Shown: positions 53,803 through 63,303 of the stretch, one piece after another | Numbering within the stretch: position 1 is the stretch's first letter | How the letters are laid out: the number at the start of each line of letters is the position of its first letter | From: Paenibacillus aquistagni | GTDB taxonomy: Bacteria; Bacillota; Bacilli; Paenibacillales; Paenibacillaceae | Assembly: GCF_900177815.1 (NCBI RefSeq) | Contig: NZ_FXAZ01000003.1 | Location: forward strand, 186,001 to 250,000 | DNA length: 64,000 nucleotides | Direction: 5' to 3' | Notes under the pieces: model-generated | Told to the model about the DNA's origin: nothing | Seen by the model: only the letters and a program-made list of their open reading frames with translations | Databases searched by the model: none | Position numbers and translations under genes: made by a program

Positions 53803-54016
53803 TAAAAACTTGACTTATAACTAAGACTCGGGTGAAATATCAGTATCTTCATAATTTCTTCTGCACATTCCTTAAAAATTGTTTCTAAAAACTCTATCTA
53901 CTTCTCTCATAACTTCTTAATTACTCCTACTATTATATGTTAAGATGTACTTATTGTGCTTTCCTGACAGACAGGACACTTGAGACATCTAAATATAGAA
54001 AGTTGGGGAAAACCGT

Positions 54017-55261
54017 ATGAATCCTGCGACAGAAACGATCGCAACCTCTGCGTCGATATCACGCAAGCAGCGCTTCGGCCTTGCCTGCGTGCTCGGTTCG
54101 ATGACGGCTATTGGGCCGCTATCGATTGATATGTATTTGCCTTCGCTGCCAATTCTGGCAGCAGATCTGAAGACGACGGCGTCCTTTGCTCAGCTGACGC
54201 TGACCGCCTTTATGCTTGGCATTGCCTTAGGCCAGCTGCTTATGGGGCCGTTAAGCGATGCTCATGGACGCAGGAAGCCGCTGATTGCTTCGCTGGTTGT
54301 CTATGCGCTCTCTTCCTTCCTGTGTGCTTTTATCCCTTCTATCTGGGGATTGGTATTCCTGCGCTTTGTTCAAGGGGTGGCGGGAGCAGGCGGAATTGTA
54401 ATTGCTCGCGCAATGGTTAGGGACCTGTATGATGGCCCAGAGCTGACCAAATTCTTCTCGCTGCTTATGCTGATTAATGGTCTGGCACCAATCTTAGCGC
54501 CAGTAGCAGGCGGCCAGCTCCTGAAGTTTACGACATGGAATGGCGTATTCGTAGTGCTTGGCGCGCTTGGCATTCTACTGATCGCGGGAGCTGTATTTGG
54601 CCTCAAAGAAACGCTGCCGTCATCCATGCGGGCATCAGGTGGGGTGAAGCAGACGGTCTCAACCTTTGGCCTGCTGCTTAAGGACCGCGTATTTGTAGGC
54701 TATATGCTGTCCATGGGACTCGTCTCAGCATCCATGTTTGCGTATATTTCCGGTTCGCCTTTTGTGCTGCAGGACATTTACGGCGTGTCTCCACAAGGCT
54801 TCAGCATGTTCTTTGCCATCAATGGCCTTGGCTTGATCATTGCAACGCAGATCACGGGAAGATTGGCTGGCCGCTACACGGAGCGCAGTCTGTTCACGGC
54901 TGGCTTGATCATTTCTCTAGTCAGCTGCTTGGCGCTGCTCATCGTCGTGCTCTTGCATGCACCGCTTCCAGCGGTTCTGATTCCGTTATTTATCGCGGTG
55001 TCCAGTACAGGCGTGGTCAATACAGCAGGCTTCTCTCTCGCAATGGGGAATCAGAAGAAGCGAGCTGGAAGTGCCTCTGCGCTGCTTGGACTGCTGCCTT
55101 TCATTTCCGGCTCAATTGTGGCACCGCTGGTAGGCATCGGTGGCGGCACGACTGCTGTACCGATGGGAATCGTCATCGCAAGCTGCAGCCTGCTGGCCTC
55201 TCTATTCTATGTCACTCTTGCACGCTTGAGCGCGTCGGGTCAAGAGATAGAGGCTGCTTAA
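54017..55261 (+). CDS. Bcr/CflA-type multidrug MFS exporter
   Basis: 414 residues with twelve helices. The DHA1 signature is plain: SMTAIGPLSIDMYLPSLPILAADL at the N-terminus, LGQLLMGPLSDAHGRRKPL (loop 2-3), RFVQGVAGAGGIVIARAMVRDLY (motif C region) and LAPILAPVAGG. The family exports drugs such as bicyclomycin or small peptides by proton antiport. Base composition returns to the genome norm here. Single gene with its own terminator. Confidence 0.92.
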   Translation: MNPATETIATSASISRKQRFGLACVLGSMTAIGPLSIDMYLPSLPILAADLKTTASFAQLTLTAFMLGIALGQLLMGPLSDAHGRRKPLIASLVVYALSSFLCAFIPSIWGLVFLRFVQGVAGAGGIVIARAMVRDLYDGPELTKFFSLLMLINGLAPILAPVAGGQLLKFTTWNGVFVVLGALGILLIAGAVFGLKETLPSSMRASGGVKQTVSTFGLLLKDRVFVGYMLSMGLVSASMFAYISGSPFVLQDIYGVSPQGFSMFFAINGLGLIIATQITGRLAGRYTERSLFTAGLIISLVSCLALLIVVLLHAPLPAVLIPLFIAVSSTGVVNTAGFSLAMGNQKKRAGSASALLGLLPFISGSIVAPLVGIGGGTTAVPMGIVIASCSLLASLFYVTLARLSASGQEIEAA

Positions 55262-55352
55262 CCGTTGTTCCGCAGGCCTTATAGCCATGCAATAACATTC
55301 ACATTAACATTAGCTTGCTAGTCATTACTTCGTTTTATTTTAATGAATCATG

Positions 55353-55395
55353 AACGCCTTGCGCCTTTCGTTAACCGATGGCGCGAGGCGTTTTT
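55353..55395 (+). terminator. Rho-independent terminator of the MFS gene
   Basis: AACGCCTTGCGCC and GGCGCGAGGCGTT form a near-perfect stem followed by TTTTTC. Confidence 0.87.
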
Positions 55396-55653
55396 CTTAT
55401 GTACAAAATTCACCGCGTGCTGATTACGCCTATTTCTCCAGCGAGGAAATCTAATTTGGCCGAACTGTTTCTTTCCCCTTATATGAGGTCTAATCTTAAA
55501 AGTCTAATCTTGTAAAGGATCGAATTCGTCACGCTTATAGTAGGGTTAATCTTGGTTTTTAATATTTTTCAAAAAAGAAGCAGGGGCAAGAGGGAGTATG
55601 TGCGTCTATACTTCTGGAAGGAGGGGAGAGCTATTGATGAGGAGCAAGTAGTC
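55396..55653 (+). promoter_or_regulatory. Upstream region of the ECF sigma gene with direct repeats
   Basis: GTCTAATCTT occurs twice, at 55488-55497 and 55502-55511, 14 bases apart, with a partial copy (TCTAATTT) at 55450. No clear SigA or ECF promoter could be chosen. Two start options of the sigma gene lie at the end of this region. Confidence 0.4.
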
Positions 55654-56220
55654 ATGCGCATACGAGCAGGCGATGCAGATGCATTTCGACTGTTGATGGA
55701 AGGCTACCGTCAGCATATCTTTCAAATTGCCTACTCGGTAGTCCGCAATAGAGCAGACGCGGAGGATATCGTTCAAGAAGCCTTTATACAGATTCATCGT
55801 GCTCTCCCCCAGTACGAGATGAAAGGCTTAAAGGCATGGATATCCCGCATTACGATCAATAAAGCTATTGATTATAAACGCAAAAAAGCAAGGCGGCCGG
55901 AGCTTGTATCCCAGCTTGCGACTCATGATGGAGCGCTGAGAGCAGATCATGAATCTGTAGACAGTGCCTATCCTTATGAACAAAATAGCCGCGACGCGCT
56001 GGCTGAGGTACTCGATATCGAGCGAAAAGAGCAGCTTGCCGCTGAGCTTGACCGCATTCCGCCGCTGCATCGAGAAATGGTACAGGCTTTCTATCTGGAA
56101 GATAAAAGCTATGATCAGATTGCAAGCGAGCAGCATATCACACCGAAGACGGTTGAGTCGAGATTGTACCGGGCAAGGCAGTGGCTTCGCAATCATTGGA
56201 AGGAGGAGGATTGGCGATGA
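55654..56220 (+). CDS. ECF RNA polymerase sigma factor
   Basis: 188 residues from ATG 55654, nine bases after GAGGAG. Region 2 (MEGYRQHIFQIAYSVVRNRADAEDIVQEAFIQIHRALPQY..KAWISRITINKAIDYKRKK) and region 4 (ELDRIPPLHREMVQAFYLEDKSYDQIASEQHITPKTVESRLYRARQWLR) are complete. A stronger ribosome site AAGGAGGGG (55618-55626) stands eight bases before an in-frame ATT at 55633, which would add seven residues (xDEEQVV) matching how such sigma factors usually begin; an in-frame TTG lies at 55552. The target regulon is unknown. Overlaps the anti-sigma gene by ATGA. Confidence 0.9.
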   Translation: MRIRAGDADAFRLLMEGYRQHIFQIAYSVVRNRADAEDIVQEAFIQIHRALPQYEMKGLKAWISRITINKAIDYKRKKARRPELVSQLATHDGALRADHESVDSAYPYEQNSRDALAEVLDIERKEQLAAELDRIPPLHREMVQAFYLEDKSYDQIASEQHITPKTVESRLYRARQWLRNHWKEEDWR

Positions 56221-56870
56221 CCCTTTATACACAAGAGGATTGGGAGCAATATATTAGGGGCCATGTATCCGACGAGCAGCGGCTCATGATGGAAGATCAG
56301 CTGAATCAATCCGATGAGGCGATGACCCTGTATTTGCTTGCGATGGAGCTGGCTTCATCAGAGCTTCCTCTGCTTCATGAGGAGCGAGCCGAAGCTGTGA
56401 CAAAAGCAGTGCTAAAGGAGCTGTATTCGAATGCGGCTTGGGATGGGGCTTGCGGGGCAGCTACCGTGCGGCATGAGGTAACGGGTGCGCCGCTCACAGA
56501 AGAACGGCAGCATCAGCTTGAGCAGCATGCGCCCTATGGAACAGAAGGTATGCCACAATCGGATTGGCAGACACAGGCTTCCGATCATGGCAGCCATGAC
56601 GAGGCCTACGAGCCGCATCAGCCAGAACAGGGAGTCAATCGGGCTGCTTCTGACCAAGAGGTACCGGCATCTCGCAAGCACAGACGTCATTGGCTGGAAC
56701 ATCCGCTGTTCCATTACACTGTTGCAGCCGCGATTACGCTGTTGTTTATGGCAAGCGGAGTTTTTGAGGCTCTGCTCAGGGAGCCAAGAACGCTAATCGA
56801 GCAGCCGAGTGGTTCTATTACGAATGCCGTGCTCGATACCTTCGCCAATTGGTTTGGCACTAAGCCATAA
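56217..56870 (+). CDS. Probable membrane-bound anti-sigma factor
   Basis: 217 residues, ATG overlapping the sigma stop by four bases. The cytoplasmic part starts YTQEDWEQYIRGHVSDEQRLMMEDQLNQSDEAMTLYLLAMEL, an anti-sigma-like helical bundle without the His/Cys zinc motif. A long polar linker rich in Gln, His and Glu (~85-155) leads to one membrane helix (FHYTVAAAITLLFMASGVF, ~163-181) and a short extracellular tail of ~35 residues. Identification rests on gene position and topology. The small outer domain suggests regulation through the membrane or a partner, not ligand binding. Confidence 0.8.
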   Translation: MTLYTQEDWEQYIRGHVSDEQRLMMEDQLNQSDEAMTLYLLAMELASSELPLLHEERAEAVTKAVLKELYSNAAWDGACGAATVRHEVTGAPLTEERQHQLEQHAPYGTEGMPQSDWQTQASDHGSHDEAYEPHQPEQGVNRAASDQEVPASRKHRRHWLEHPLFHYTVAAAITLLFMASGVFEALLREPRTLIEQPSGSITNAVLDTFANWFGTKP

Positions 56871-56942
56871 ATAAAAACGACTATTATGAATCGTCCATAA
56901 ATATCACGACACATTTATACAAATGAAAAGGGGAGATAGGAA

Positions 56943-58484
56943 TTGAGTATGTATCGCAGCAAAGGAGTGGCCTTCCTTCTGAACTTCTTGCCTGGACTTG
57001 GGCATTACTATGCAGGGAAGAAGAAACGGGCCTTGCTGTATGGTCTATTGTTTTTTGGCTGCCTCGGCATGGCTTTTTTGATTGCAGTGACCTCCTTTGA
57101 TAAGGAGCCTGCTTTATTTTTCGGATTTGTTGCGCTGTTGATCGGGTTCATCAGCATGGTAGATATGATTGTGTTTTTGATCAACACCCCTCGTATCCTA
57201 AGCTCTTATGGAAGGCATGTTATGCAATGGGAAAGTGGAGGACATGGTACGGGGATGGGGCTCCATGATACTAGCATGAATGGAATGGGGATGCATGGGG
57301 TCGACATGGGACCGATGCCCATAGGAGCTGCTCCGGTCTCTGGCAGCGAGCGCTTTGCTACGATTCTACTGTCATTTATACCGGGACTTGGCCACTTTTA
57401 TCTTGGGCTGATGCAGCGAGGCCTGTCCTTCTTGATCGCTTTCTTTGGACTTGGTACGGTATTGATCTTTACTGCTGCGATTACCCGTCAGGAGGGGGTT
57501 GCCATCTTCCTTGGCCTGCTGCCGATTATCTGGCTGTACTGCATGTTCGATGCTGTTCAAGCTGTGCATCGAAAGCGCCGCGGCGAGGTAGTGGAGGACC
57601 GCACGCTGTTTGATGATTATGAGGCTTTTCGCGAGGATGGGCGCAGAAGCAAGATGCTGGCCATGATGCTGTCTGTGCTGCCTGGCGCGGGACATATGTA
57701 TTTAGGATTGCAAAAAAGAGGCTTGCAGCTTATGGTCGCGTTCTTAGGCGCCATATATGTGTTTGATTTCTTGCGCTTGTCATTCTTTTTCTTTGTTATT
57801 CCGCTGATCTGGTGCTTTAGCTTCTTCGATGCACTGCAGCAAATTAGCCGTCTGGGACGTGAGATGCTGTTTGACATTCCGTTGGTGAAATCTTCGACTC
57901 TGCATAAGCGCTGGCTTGGTTCTGTGTTGGTTGGGCTTGGCGGCTACTACCTGTTTGTGCGGCTGGTGCTTCCCATATTAGAATATCAGTTCAATATCTC
58001 TGTGCACTTCCGCTATCAGATCGAGGAATACTTGCAGACCATGATTATAGCTGTTGTCTTCATTGCGGGAGGCTTGCGCTTGCTGCGCCGTCCTTCTCCC
58101 TATGAGTCTTCATCGCTGACTGATCTGCCTATCGATGAACGGCCATATCCTGGCTCGGACGCTATGATGCGCTCAATGCCCTATACTCCTACAAATACGG
58201 TCGCATCTGAGAGCGAACGGCATATGCATGCCCCATCAGGGATGCAAGCAGGTTCGAAACCTCCGCTAAAAGCAGTCTCGACTGATGAGTTGCCGGCAGT
58301 TGTGACTACCGAAACGAAGGCAGGCATGAAGAGCGGTACGCAGATCGAGGGGAAGGCCAAGAAGAAGATAGGCATTAATAATGAAATGGAAATGCAGGCC
58401 AATGATAATGGGCTACAAGCATCCATGAAGAGCAAGACGAAGACAGATTCGGATGATGCGAATACAAGTGGACGTGAAGAATGA
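56943..58484 (+). CDS. Membrane protein with three TM2-like internal repeats
   Basis: 513 residues from a TTG start seven bases after AAAGGGGAG. Three copies of a helix-hairpin unit are seen: FLPGLGHYYAGKKKRALL (~15), FIPGLGHFYLGLMQRGLSFL (~148) and VLPGAGHMYLGLQKRGLQLM (~243), each followed by hydrophobic helices and a D-rich stretch, as in TM2 domains. A Met/Gly/His-rich loop (~100-125, GMGLHDTSMNGMGMHGVDMG) separates the first two. After a last pair of helices (~320-380) comes a ~130-residue low-complexity tail rich in Lys, Met and Thr. Follows the sigma/anti-sigma pair by 72 bases and may belong to its operon. Function unknown. Confidence 0.85.
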   Translation: MSMYRSKGVAFLLNFLPGLGHYYAGKKKRALLYGLLFFGCLGMAFLIAVTSFDKEPALFFGFVALLIGFISMVDMIVFLINTPRILSSYGRHVMQWESGGHGTGMGLHDTSMNGMGMHGVDMGPMPIGAAPVSGSERFATILLSFIPGLGHFYLGLMQRGLSFLIAFFGLGTVLIFTAAITRQEGVAIFLGLLPIIWLYCMFDAVQAVHRKRRGEVVEDRTLFDDYEAFREDGRRSKMLAMMLSVLPGAGHMYLGLQKRGLQLMVAFLGAIYVFDFLRLSFFFFVIPLIWCFSFFDALQQISRLGREMLFDIPLVKSSTLHKRWLGSVLVGLGGYYLFVRLVLPILEYQFNISVHFRYQIEEYLQTMIIAVVFIAGGLRLLRRPSPYESSSLTDLPIDERPYPGSDAMMRSMPYTPTNTVASESERHMHAPSGMQAGSKPPLKAVSTDELPAVVTTETKAGMKSGTQIEGKAKKKIGINNEMEMQANDNGLQASMKSKTKTDSDDANTSGREE

Positions 58485-58734
58485 GAAGATAGGGATGAAT
58501 GATGAGTTCCAAGCAGCTACAAAGGTCGAGATAAAGATAGATGTGAAAATGGAAGATAAGCAGATGCGAATACTGAAATAAATGTGGAATAAATATGGAT
58601 ATGCATACAACAGATCGGAATCGGAATCGTTGTAAATGATGCGCGTTGATTGTTTGCATGCGACAGTAAACACAAGTCTAGCAATAGATGACACTATTGA
58701 TTGAATATCTACATCTTATCCTTCTGGCTGCTGG

Positions 58735-58764
58735 CCCTCCCTCCTCAGGGAGGGTTTTGTTTGT
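58735..58764 (+). terminator. Rho-independent terminator
   Basis: CCCTCCC and GGGAGGG form the stem, followed by TTTTGTTTGT. It lies 250 bases after the repeat-protein gene; the intervening sequence is a low-complexity continuation of that gene's 3' end in other frames. Confidence 0.8.
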
Positions 58765-59649
58765 GATGGAGAAGTTTGGAAGCTCTTATGTAAACGACAT
58801 ATACAAAGATCATACAAAAAGATCGTACAAATGATACGGATTAATTGAAATGGGATCATTAATGGGTCTTATTCTTCGTACCTTCTCGTTAATTGTGTTC
58901 CATCCCGTTGTCCCCCATTTTATTCACAAACTTATTTTCAGCCTATTTAATAGCCTATCTAATTGCCTATTTGAATGATTATTTGAACACTCAAACCATG
59001 CTTAGAAACACTAGATAAATATTAATTTGGAGAGACAACTTGAATGCCTATTAGGATTTTATATTCATTTGCATGACTATTTTTATTTTGTATATCTATT
59101 TTTTACATCTCATTTATATGTATTTTCATTAATATGTCTATCCCAATGTCTATTATATACGGACAATTCTCAATAAATGTCTTTCAAAGGCGAGACATTA
59201 AAATAGAAAATGGCATATCCTCTTCAAATTTTAAAAAACAATATATGGACAAAAAATTAGTTAAATACTATATATTGTGCATGATGATGCGGAAATCAGG
59301 AAAATTGGATCCCTCTCTAATGTCCTCCTTTGTATGGACAATTCACATGATATTCCACTGATAGAAGACATGAAGCATTAACTGACCCGGAGCTTCCTTT
59401 CTCGTAGAGCAGTGCAAGGAACCTGTCAGTTAATTACACATTTATGTTGAGAATGTTCAAGAAAACTTCGGAATGAAAGCATAAGGGTCAAAATATGTAT
59501 TTTTTGCAATATCGTTATTTTGACGAACGCAGGTTCTAATGGTTAGATAAGGATGGGTGCATGTCACATTGTTGATCGATAACATAAATTTTTTAAGAAA
59601 ATTCATACCATTGTAAAAATATAGAGATCAAATTCAACAAGGAGGACGA
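58765..59649. other. AT-rich region without a convincing gene
   Basis: Nearly 900 bases of about 35% GC. A 75-codon open frame at 59134-59361 has no ribosome site and no recognisable protein. CCTATTT-like words recur near 58945-58985. TTAACTGAC/GTCAGTTAA (59378 and 59425) enclosing TTCCTT/AAGGAA form a compact structure, and GTCAAAATA/TATTTTGAC (59487-59495, 59516-59524) is an inverted repeat about 125 bases before the ABC gene, possibly an operator. Confidence 0.45.
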
Positions 59650-61383
59650 ATGAAGAAAGTACTCTCTTATTTAAAACCGTATTATCTCCCAATGACGGTT
59701 GCCCTTGCGTTGATGCTGGTGGAGCTCGTCGTGGAATTGATGCAGCCGTTATTCATTGCCAAGGTCATCAACGAGGGGATCATGACAAAAGACCTTGATG
59801 CCGTGATGCTGTGGGGGGCTGTAATGCTCGGTCTTACCGCGATTGGATTTGTCAGCGGGATCATTAACTCCTACTTCGCCGCTTATGTCAGTCAGCATTA
59901 TGGCTTCGATCTGAGAAAAAGCCTGTTTGCGAAGATTCAATCCTTCTCCTTTGCGAACTTTAATCAGTTCCCAACGGCCACCCTCATTACTCGGGTAACG
60001 AGCGATGTCACGACGATGCAGAATCTGATGTTTATGGGCATGAGAATTATGCTGAGGGCGCCACTAATGCTGATTGGCGGCCTTGTGATGTCTCTTTTCG
60101 TTAACATGAAGCTTGCTTTTATTCTCGTTATTGTATCTCCTATCCTGTTCTTTTTCCTTGTATGGCTGATGCGTACAGGCTTCCGCCACTTCCATGCTGT
60201 TCAAGAGCGGCTTGATCATGCCAACAGTGTGCTGCGTGAGAACCTGCTTGGCATGCGCTTAATCAAATCCTTCGTGCGCGACAAGCATGAGGAAGGACGG
60301 TTTCTGGATTCTAACCAGCAGCTGATGGACCGAACGGTGAAGGCGCTTCGACTCGTGGAGACCGCCGTCCCTACGCTGACGTTTGTCATGAATGCAAGTA
60401 TTCTGCTCATCTTATGGTTTGGGCATGAACAGATTGTGGGGCAGGCTGGGACAAATGTGGGCGATGTGGTGGCCATTGTGAACTACACGGCTCGCATGAC
60501 TGGTGCGCTGTCCATGATCTCTATGATCGTGACCAACATCTCACGAGCTCGGGCATCCGCTCTTCGCATCGAAGAAGTGCTGAACGCCGAGGCGGATATA
60601 GTGGAGAAGGAACAGCTTGATCCCAATCAGCTGGTGGCCACAGGCAGTGTTGTGTTTGAAGGCGTGTCATTTCATTATCCCGATCATGCGGTAGCAGTGC
60701 TGGAGAATCTGAATTTCGAGATCAAGCAGGGAGAGCGTGTTGCCTTCTTAGGGGCGACCGGCTCTGGCAAAACATCTATGTTCCAGCTCATTCCCCGCTT
60801 ATATGATGTAAGCGAGGGAAGAGTTCTTGTGGATGGGCAGGATGTGCGCGACCTGTCTCTCGATCGGTTAAGAGGGGCAATTGGCTACGTGCCGCAAGAA
60901 GCCCTGCTGTTCTCCGGGACGATAGCGGACAATATCCGCTGGGGGCGGACACAAGCGAGTGATGAGGAGGTTGTGGACGCGGCGAAGCGGGCACAGATCC
61001 ATGACACGATTATGAAGCTTCCGAAGCAGTATGACACCATTATTGGTCAAAAAGGAGTGAATCTGTCTGGCGGGCAGAAGCAGCGCCTGTCTATTGCAAG
61101 AGCGCTTGTCAGACAGCCGAAGGTGCTGCTGCTGGATGACAGCACAAGCGCATTGGATGTGAAGACAGAGGGGCGCCTTCTTCGCTCCTTGCCTACTGAT
61201 ACATGTACGACTCTGCTCATTACTCAGAAGATCAGCACCGCGATGCGTGCAGATCGCGTCGTGCTGCTGGATGATGGCAAGCTGCTTGGCATCGGAACAC
61301 ACGACGAGCTCATGAAGCAGTCGGAGCTGTATCGCCGCATCGCAGAGTCCCAGTTCGGAGAGGAGGCGGTATCCCTTGTCTAG
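59650..61383 (+). CDS. ABC exporter half-transporter with a degenerate nucleotide site
   Basis: 577 residues, ATG after AAGGAGGACGA. Six-helix exporter domain (~1-310), then the ATPase: Walker A GATGSGKTS (~368), signature NLSGGQKQRLSIARAL, Walker B LLLDDSTSALD where the catalytic Glu is Asp, and the H-loop His replaced by Gln (LLITQKIST). These two changes are the usual mark of the inactive-site subunit in heterodimeric exporters such as BmrC or TM287. Its frame overlaps the next gene by eight bases. Likely a drug or lipid exporter. Confidence 0.92.
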   Translation: MKKVLSYLKPYYLPMTVALALMLVELVVELMQPLFIAKVINEGIMTKDLDAVMLWGAVMLGLTAIGFVSGIINSYFAAYVSQHYGFDLRKSLFAKIQSFSFANFNQFPTATLITRVTSDVTTMQNLMFMGMRIMLRAPLMLIGGLVMSLFVNMKLAFILVIVSPILFFFLVWLMRTGFRHFHAVQERLDHANSVLRENLLGMRLIKSFVRDKHEEGRFLDSNQQLMDRTVKALRLVETAVPTLTFVMNASILLILWFGHEQIVGQAGTNVGDVVAIVNYTARMTGALSMISMIVTNISRARASALRIEEVLNAEADIVEKEQLDPNQLVATGSVVFEGVSFHYPDHAVAVLENLNFEIKQGERVAFLGATGSGKTSMFQLIPRLYDVSEGRVLVDGQDVRDLSLDRLRGAIGYVPQEALLFSGTIADNIRWGRTQASDEEVVDAAKRAQIHDTIMKLPKQYDTIIGQKGVNLSGGQKQRLSIARALVRQPKVLLLDDSTSALDVKTEGRLLRSLPTDTCTTLLITQKISTAMRADRVVLLDDGKLLGIGTHDELMKQSELYRRIAESQFGEEAVSLV

Positions 61384-63223
61384 ACTGCAAACACAATCAG
61401 CGGCGCCTTCTAATGCCGCTTCGGTATCTGCCAGCGGCAAAGGCCATCCTGGAGGCCATCCTCAGGGCAAGAAGAAGCAGAAGCCAAAAGATATGTTCGG
61501 CACCTTATTCAAGGTTTGGCGATACTTGTCAGCTTATAAGAGCTCTCTTGCTCTTATTCTGCTGATGGTCATTCTAAGCTCGGGTCTCGGTCTTTTGGGA
61601 CCATATCTGCTCGGCTACACGATTGACCGGATTGATTATCCAGGTCATTACTCGCTTATTTTCCTGTTGGGCCTGCTCGGTCTCGTCTATCTGCTCGGGT
61701 CCATTACCCAGTGGCTGCAAAATATATGGATGATTCGCATTGCGCAAAGCGCAGTATACCGAATGCGCAACGATCTATTCAACAGCATGCATCGTCTGCC
61801 TGTTGCTTACTTCTCCAAGCGTCAGCACGGCGAGCTGATGAGCAGACTGACCAATGATATTGATAATGTCAGCCAAACGCTGAACAGCTCCTTTATCCAG
61901 CTCTCGTCCAGTATCCTGACCTTTGTCGGCATGCTTGGGCTCATGCTGTGGCTCTCTCCTTTGCTGACTTTGATCACACTGACGATCGTCCCAGCTATGT
62001 TCTTTGGCATGAAGTGGATTACGAATCGGACAGGGAAGTACTTCAAGGAGCAGCAGCGCCATCTGGGTGACTTGAACGGATTCATTGAGGAAACCTTTTC
62101 TGGACAGAAGATGGTAAAGGCATTCTCACAAGAGCGTCGGGTAACCGAGATGTTCGAGGAGAAGGGAGCGCGTCTGCGCGAGGCTGGCTACTGGGCACAG
62201 ACGTATTCAGGATTCATCCCGAAGCTGATGAACATGCTCAATAATGCAAGCTTTGCCATCATCGCGGGTGCAGGCGGGGTGATGGCTGTGCATGAGATGA
62301 TCACGGTTGGTGTCATCGTGACTTTTGCTGAGTATGCGAGACAATTTACCCGACCGCTGAATGATCTTGCCAACCAGTTCAATACATTTCTATCGGCGGT
62401 GGCTGGAGCAGAGCGCGTCTTCGAGATTATCGAGGAGGAGCCGGAGGCGAAGGATGAGGCGAATGCTAAGGCCGCATCTATGGTTCGGGGAGAGATTGAG
62501 TTCCGGAATGTATCCTTTGCGTATGAAAACGATATTCAGACCGTCTCCGATGTGAGCTTCCATCTGAAGCCTGGCCAGACCGCAGCGCTGGTAGGGCCGA
62601 CGGGGGCCGGCAAGTCGACGATTATTAATCTCTTGTCGAGATTCTATGACCCTGCAGAAGGCGAGATTCTGCTCGATGGGCTGAATACAAGGGACCTAAC
62701 ACGGGCAAGCCTGCGCCAGCAGATGGCCTTCGTTCAGCAGGACACGTTCTTGTTTCAGCTCTCCATTCGGGAAAATATCCGCTATGGGCGACTGGATGCA
62801 ACAGATGAAGAGGTGGAGCGGGCGGCGGAGCTCGCCAATGCGCATTCCTTTATTCGCAAGCTTCCGGATGGATACGATACGGTGCTTGATCAAGACGGCA
62901 GTGGCATAAGCCAAGGGCAGAAGCAGCTTATTACGATCGCAAGAGCCATTCTGGCCGATCCTGCCATTCTCATTCTCGATGAAGCGACAAGCAGCATCGA
63001 TACGGTAACGGAGCTTAGAATTCAAGATGCGCTTTACCGACTGATGGAAGGGCGGACGAATATCGTCATCGCTCATCGCTTGAATACCGTTCGCCAGGCA
63101 GATGTGATTATTGTATTGGTGGAAGGACAGATTATCGAGAGCGGTTCACATGAGGAGCTCATGGAGCATAAGGGCTTCTATTATGAACTGGTTCAGAGCC
63201 AATTCGAACGGGTATCGAGCTAG
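61376..63223 (+). CDS. ABC exporter half-transporter, catalytically intact partner
   Basis: 615 residues from a TTG start at 61376, nine bases after AGGAGG inside the previous gene. A Ser/Ala/Lys/Gly-rich N-terminal extension (~35 residues) precedes the six-helix domain; then Walker A GPTGAGKST (~405), Q-loop FVQQDTF, signature SGISQGQKQLITIARAI, Walker B LILDEATSSID with the catalytic Glu, and H-loop IAHRLNT. The signature reads SQGQ, not SGGQ, so the degenerate composite site is completed here. BmrD/TM288-like partner of the upstream gene. Confidence 0.93.
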   Translation: MSRLQTQSAAPSNAASVSASGKGHPGGHPQGKKKQKPKDMFGTLFKVWRYLSAYKSSLALILLMVILSSGLGLLGPYLLGYTIDRIDYPGHYSLIFLLGLLGLVYLLGSITQWLQNIWMIRIAQSAVYRMRNDLFNSMHRLPVAYFSKRQHGELMSRLTNDIDNVSQTLNSSFIQLSSSILTFVGMLGLMLWLSPLLTLITLTIVPAMFFGMKWITNRTGKYFKEQQRHLGDLNGFIEETFSGQKMVKAFSQERRVTEMFEEKGARLREAGYWAQTYSGFIPKLMNMLNNASFAIIAGAGGVMAVHEMITVGVIVTFAEYARQFTRPLNDLANQFNTFLSAVAGAERVFEIIEEEPEAKDEANAKAASMVRGEIEFRNVSFAYENDIQTVSDVSFHLKPGQTAALVGPTGAGKSTIINLLSRFYDPAEGEILLDGLNTRDLTRASLRQQMAFVQQDTFLFQLSIRENIRYGRLDATDEEVERAAELANAHSFIRKLPDGYDTVLDQDGSGISQGQKQLITIARAILADPAILILDEATSSIDTVTELRIQDALYRLMEGRTNIVIAHRLNTVRQADVIIVLVEGQIIESGSHEELMEHKGFYYELVQSQFERVSS

Positions 63224-63303
63224 CTGGCATAAACGCTAACACAAGCACGTGAATGTTGATACATTTAAAAAAGGATCGTTATCAAGAGTTGAAGCAAAGA
63301 AAG

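Noticed and set aside
58485-58700. Coding continuation of the repeat-protein gene after its stop
   Set aside because: The sequence continues with similar AAG/GAT-rich words, but in shifting frames with stops; it looks like low-complexity drift, not a frameshifted gene.
58945-58985. CRISPR-like repeats of CCTATTT words
   Set aside because: The words are short, imperfect and irregularly spaced, with no spacers or cas genes.
59134-59361. 75-codon open frame in the AT-rich region
   Set aside because: No ribosome binding site and no recognisable protein pattern; such frames are expected in AT-rich sequence.
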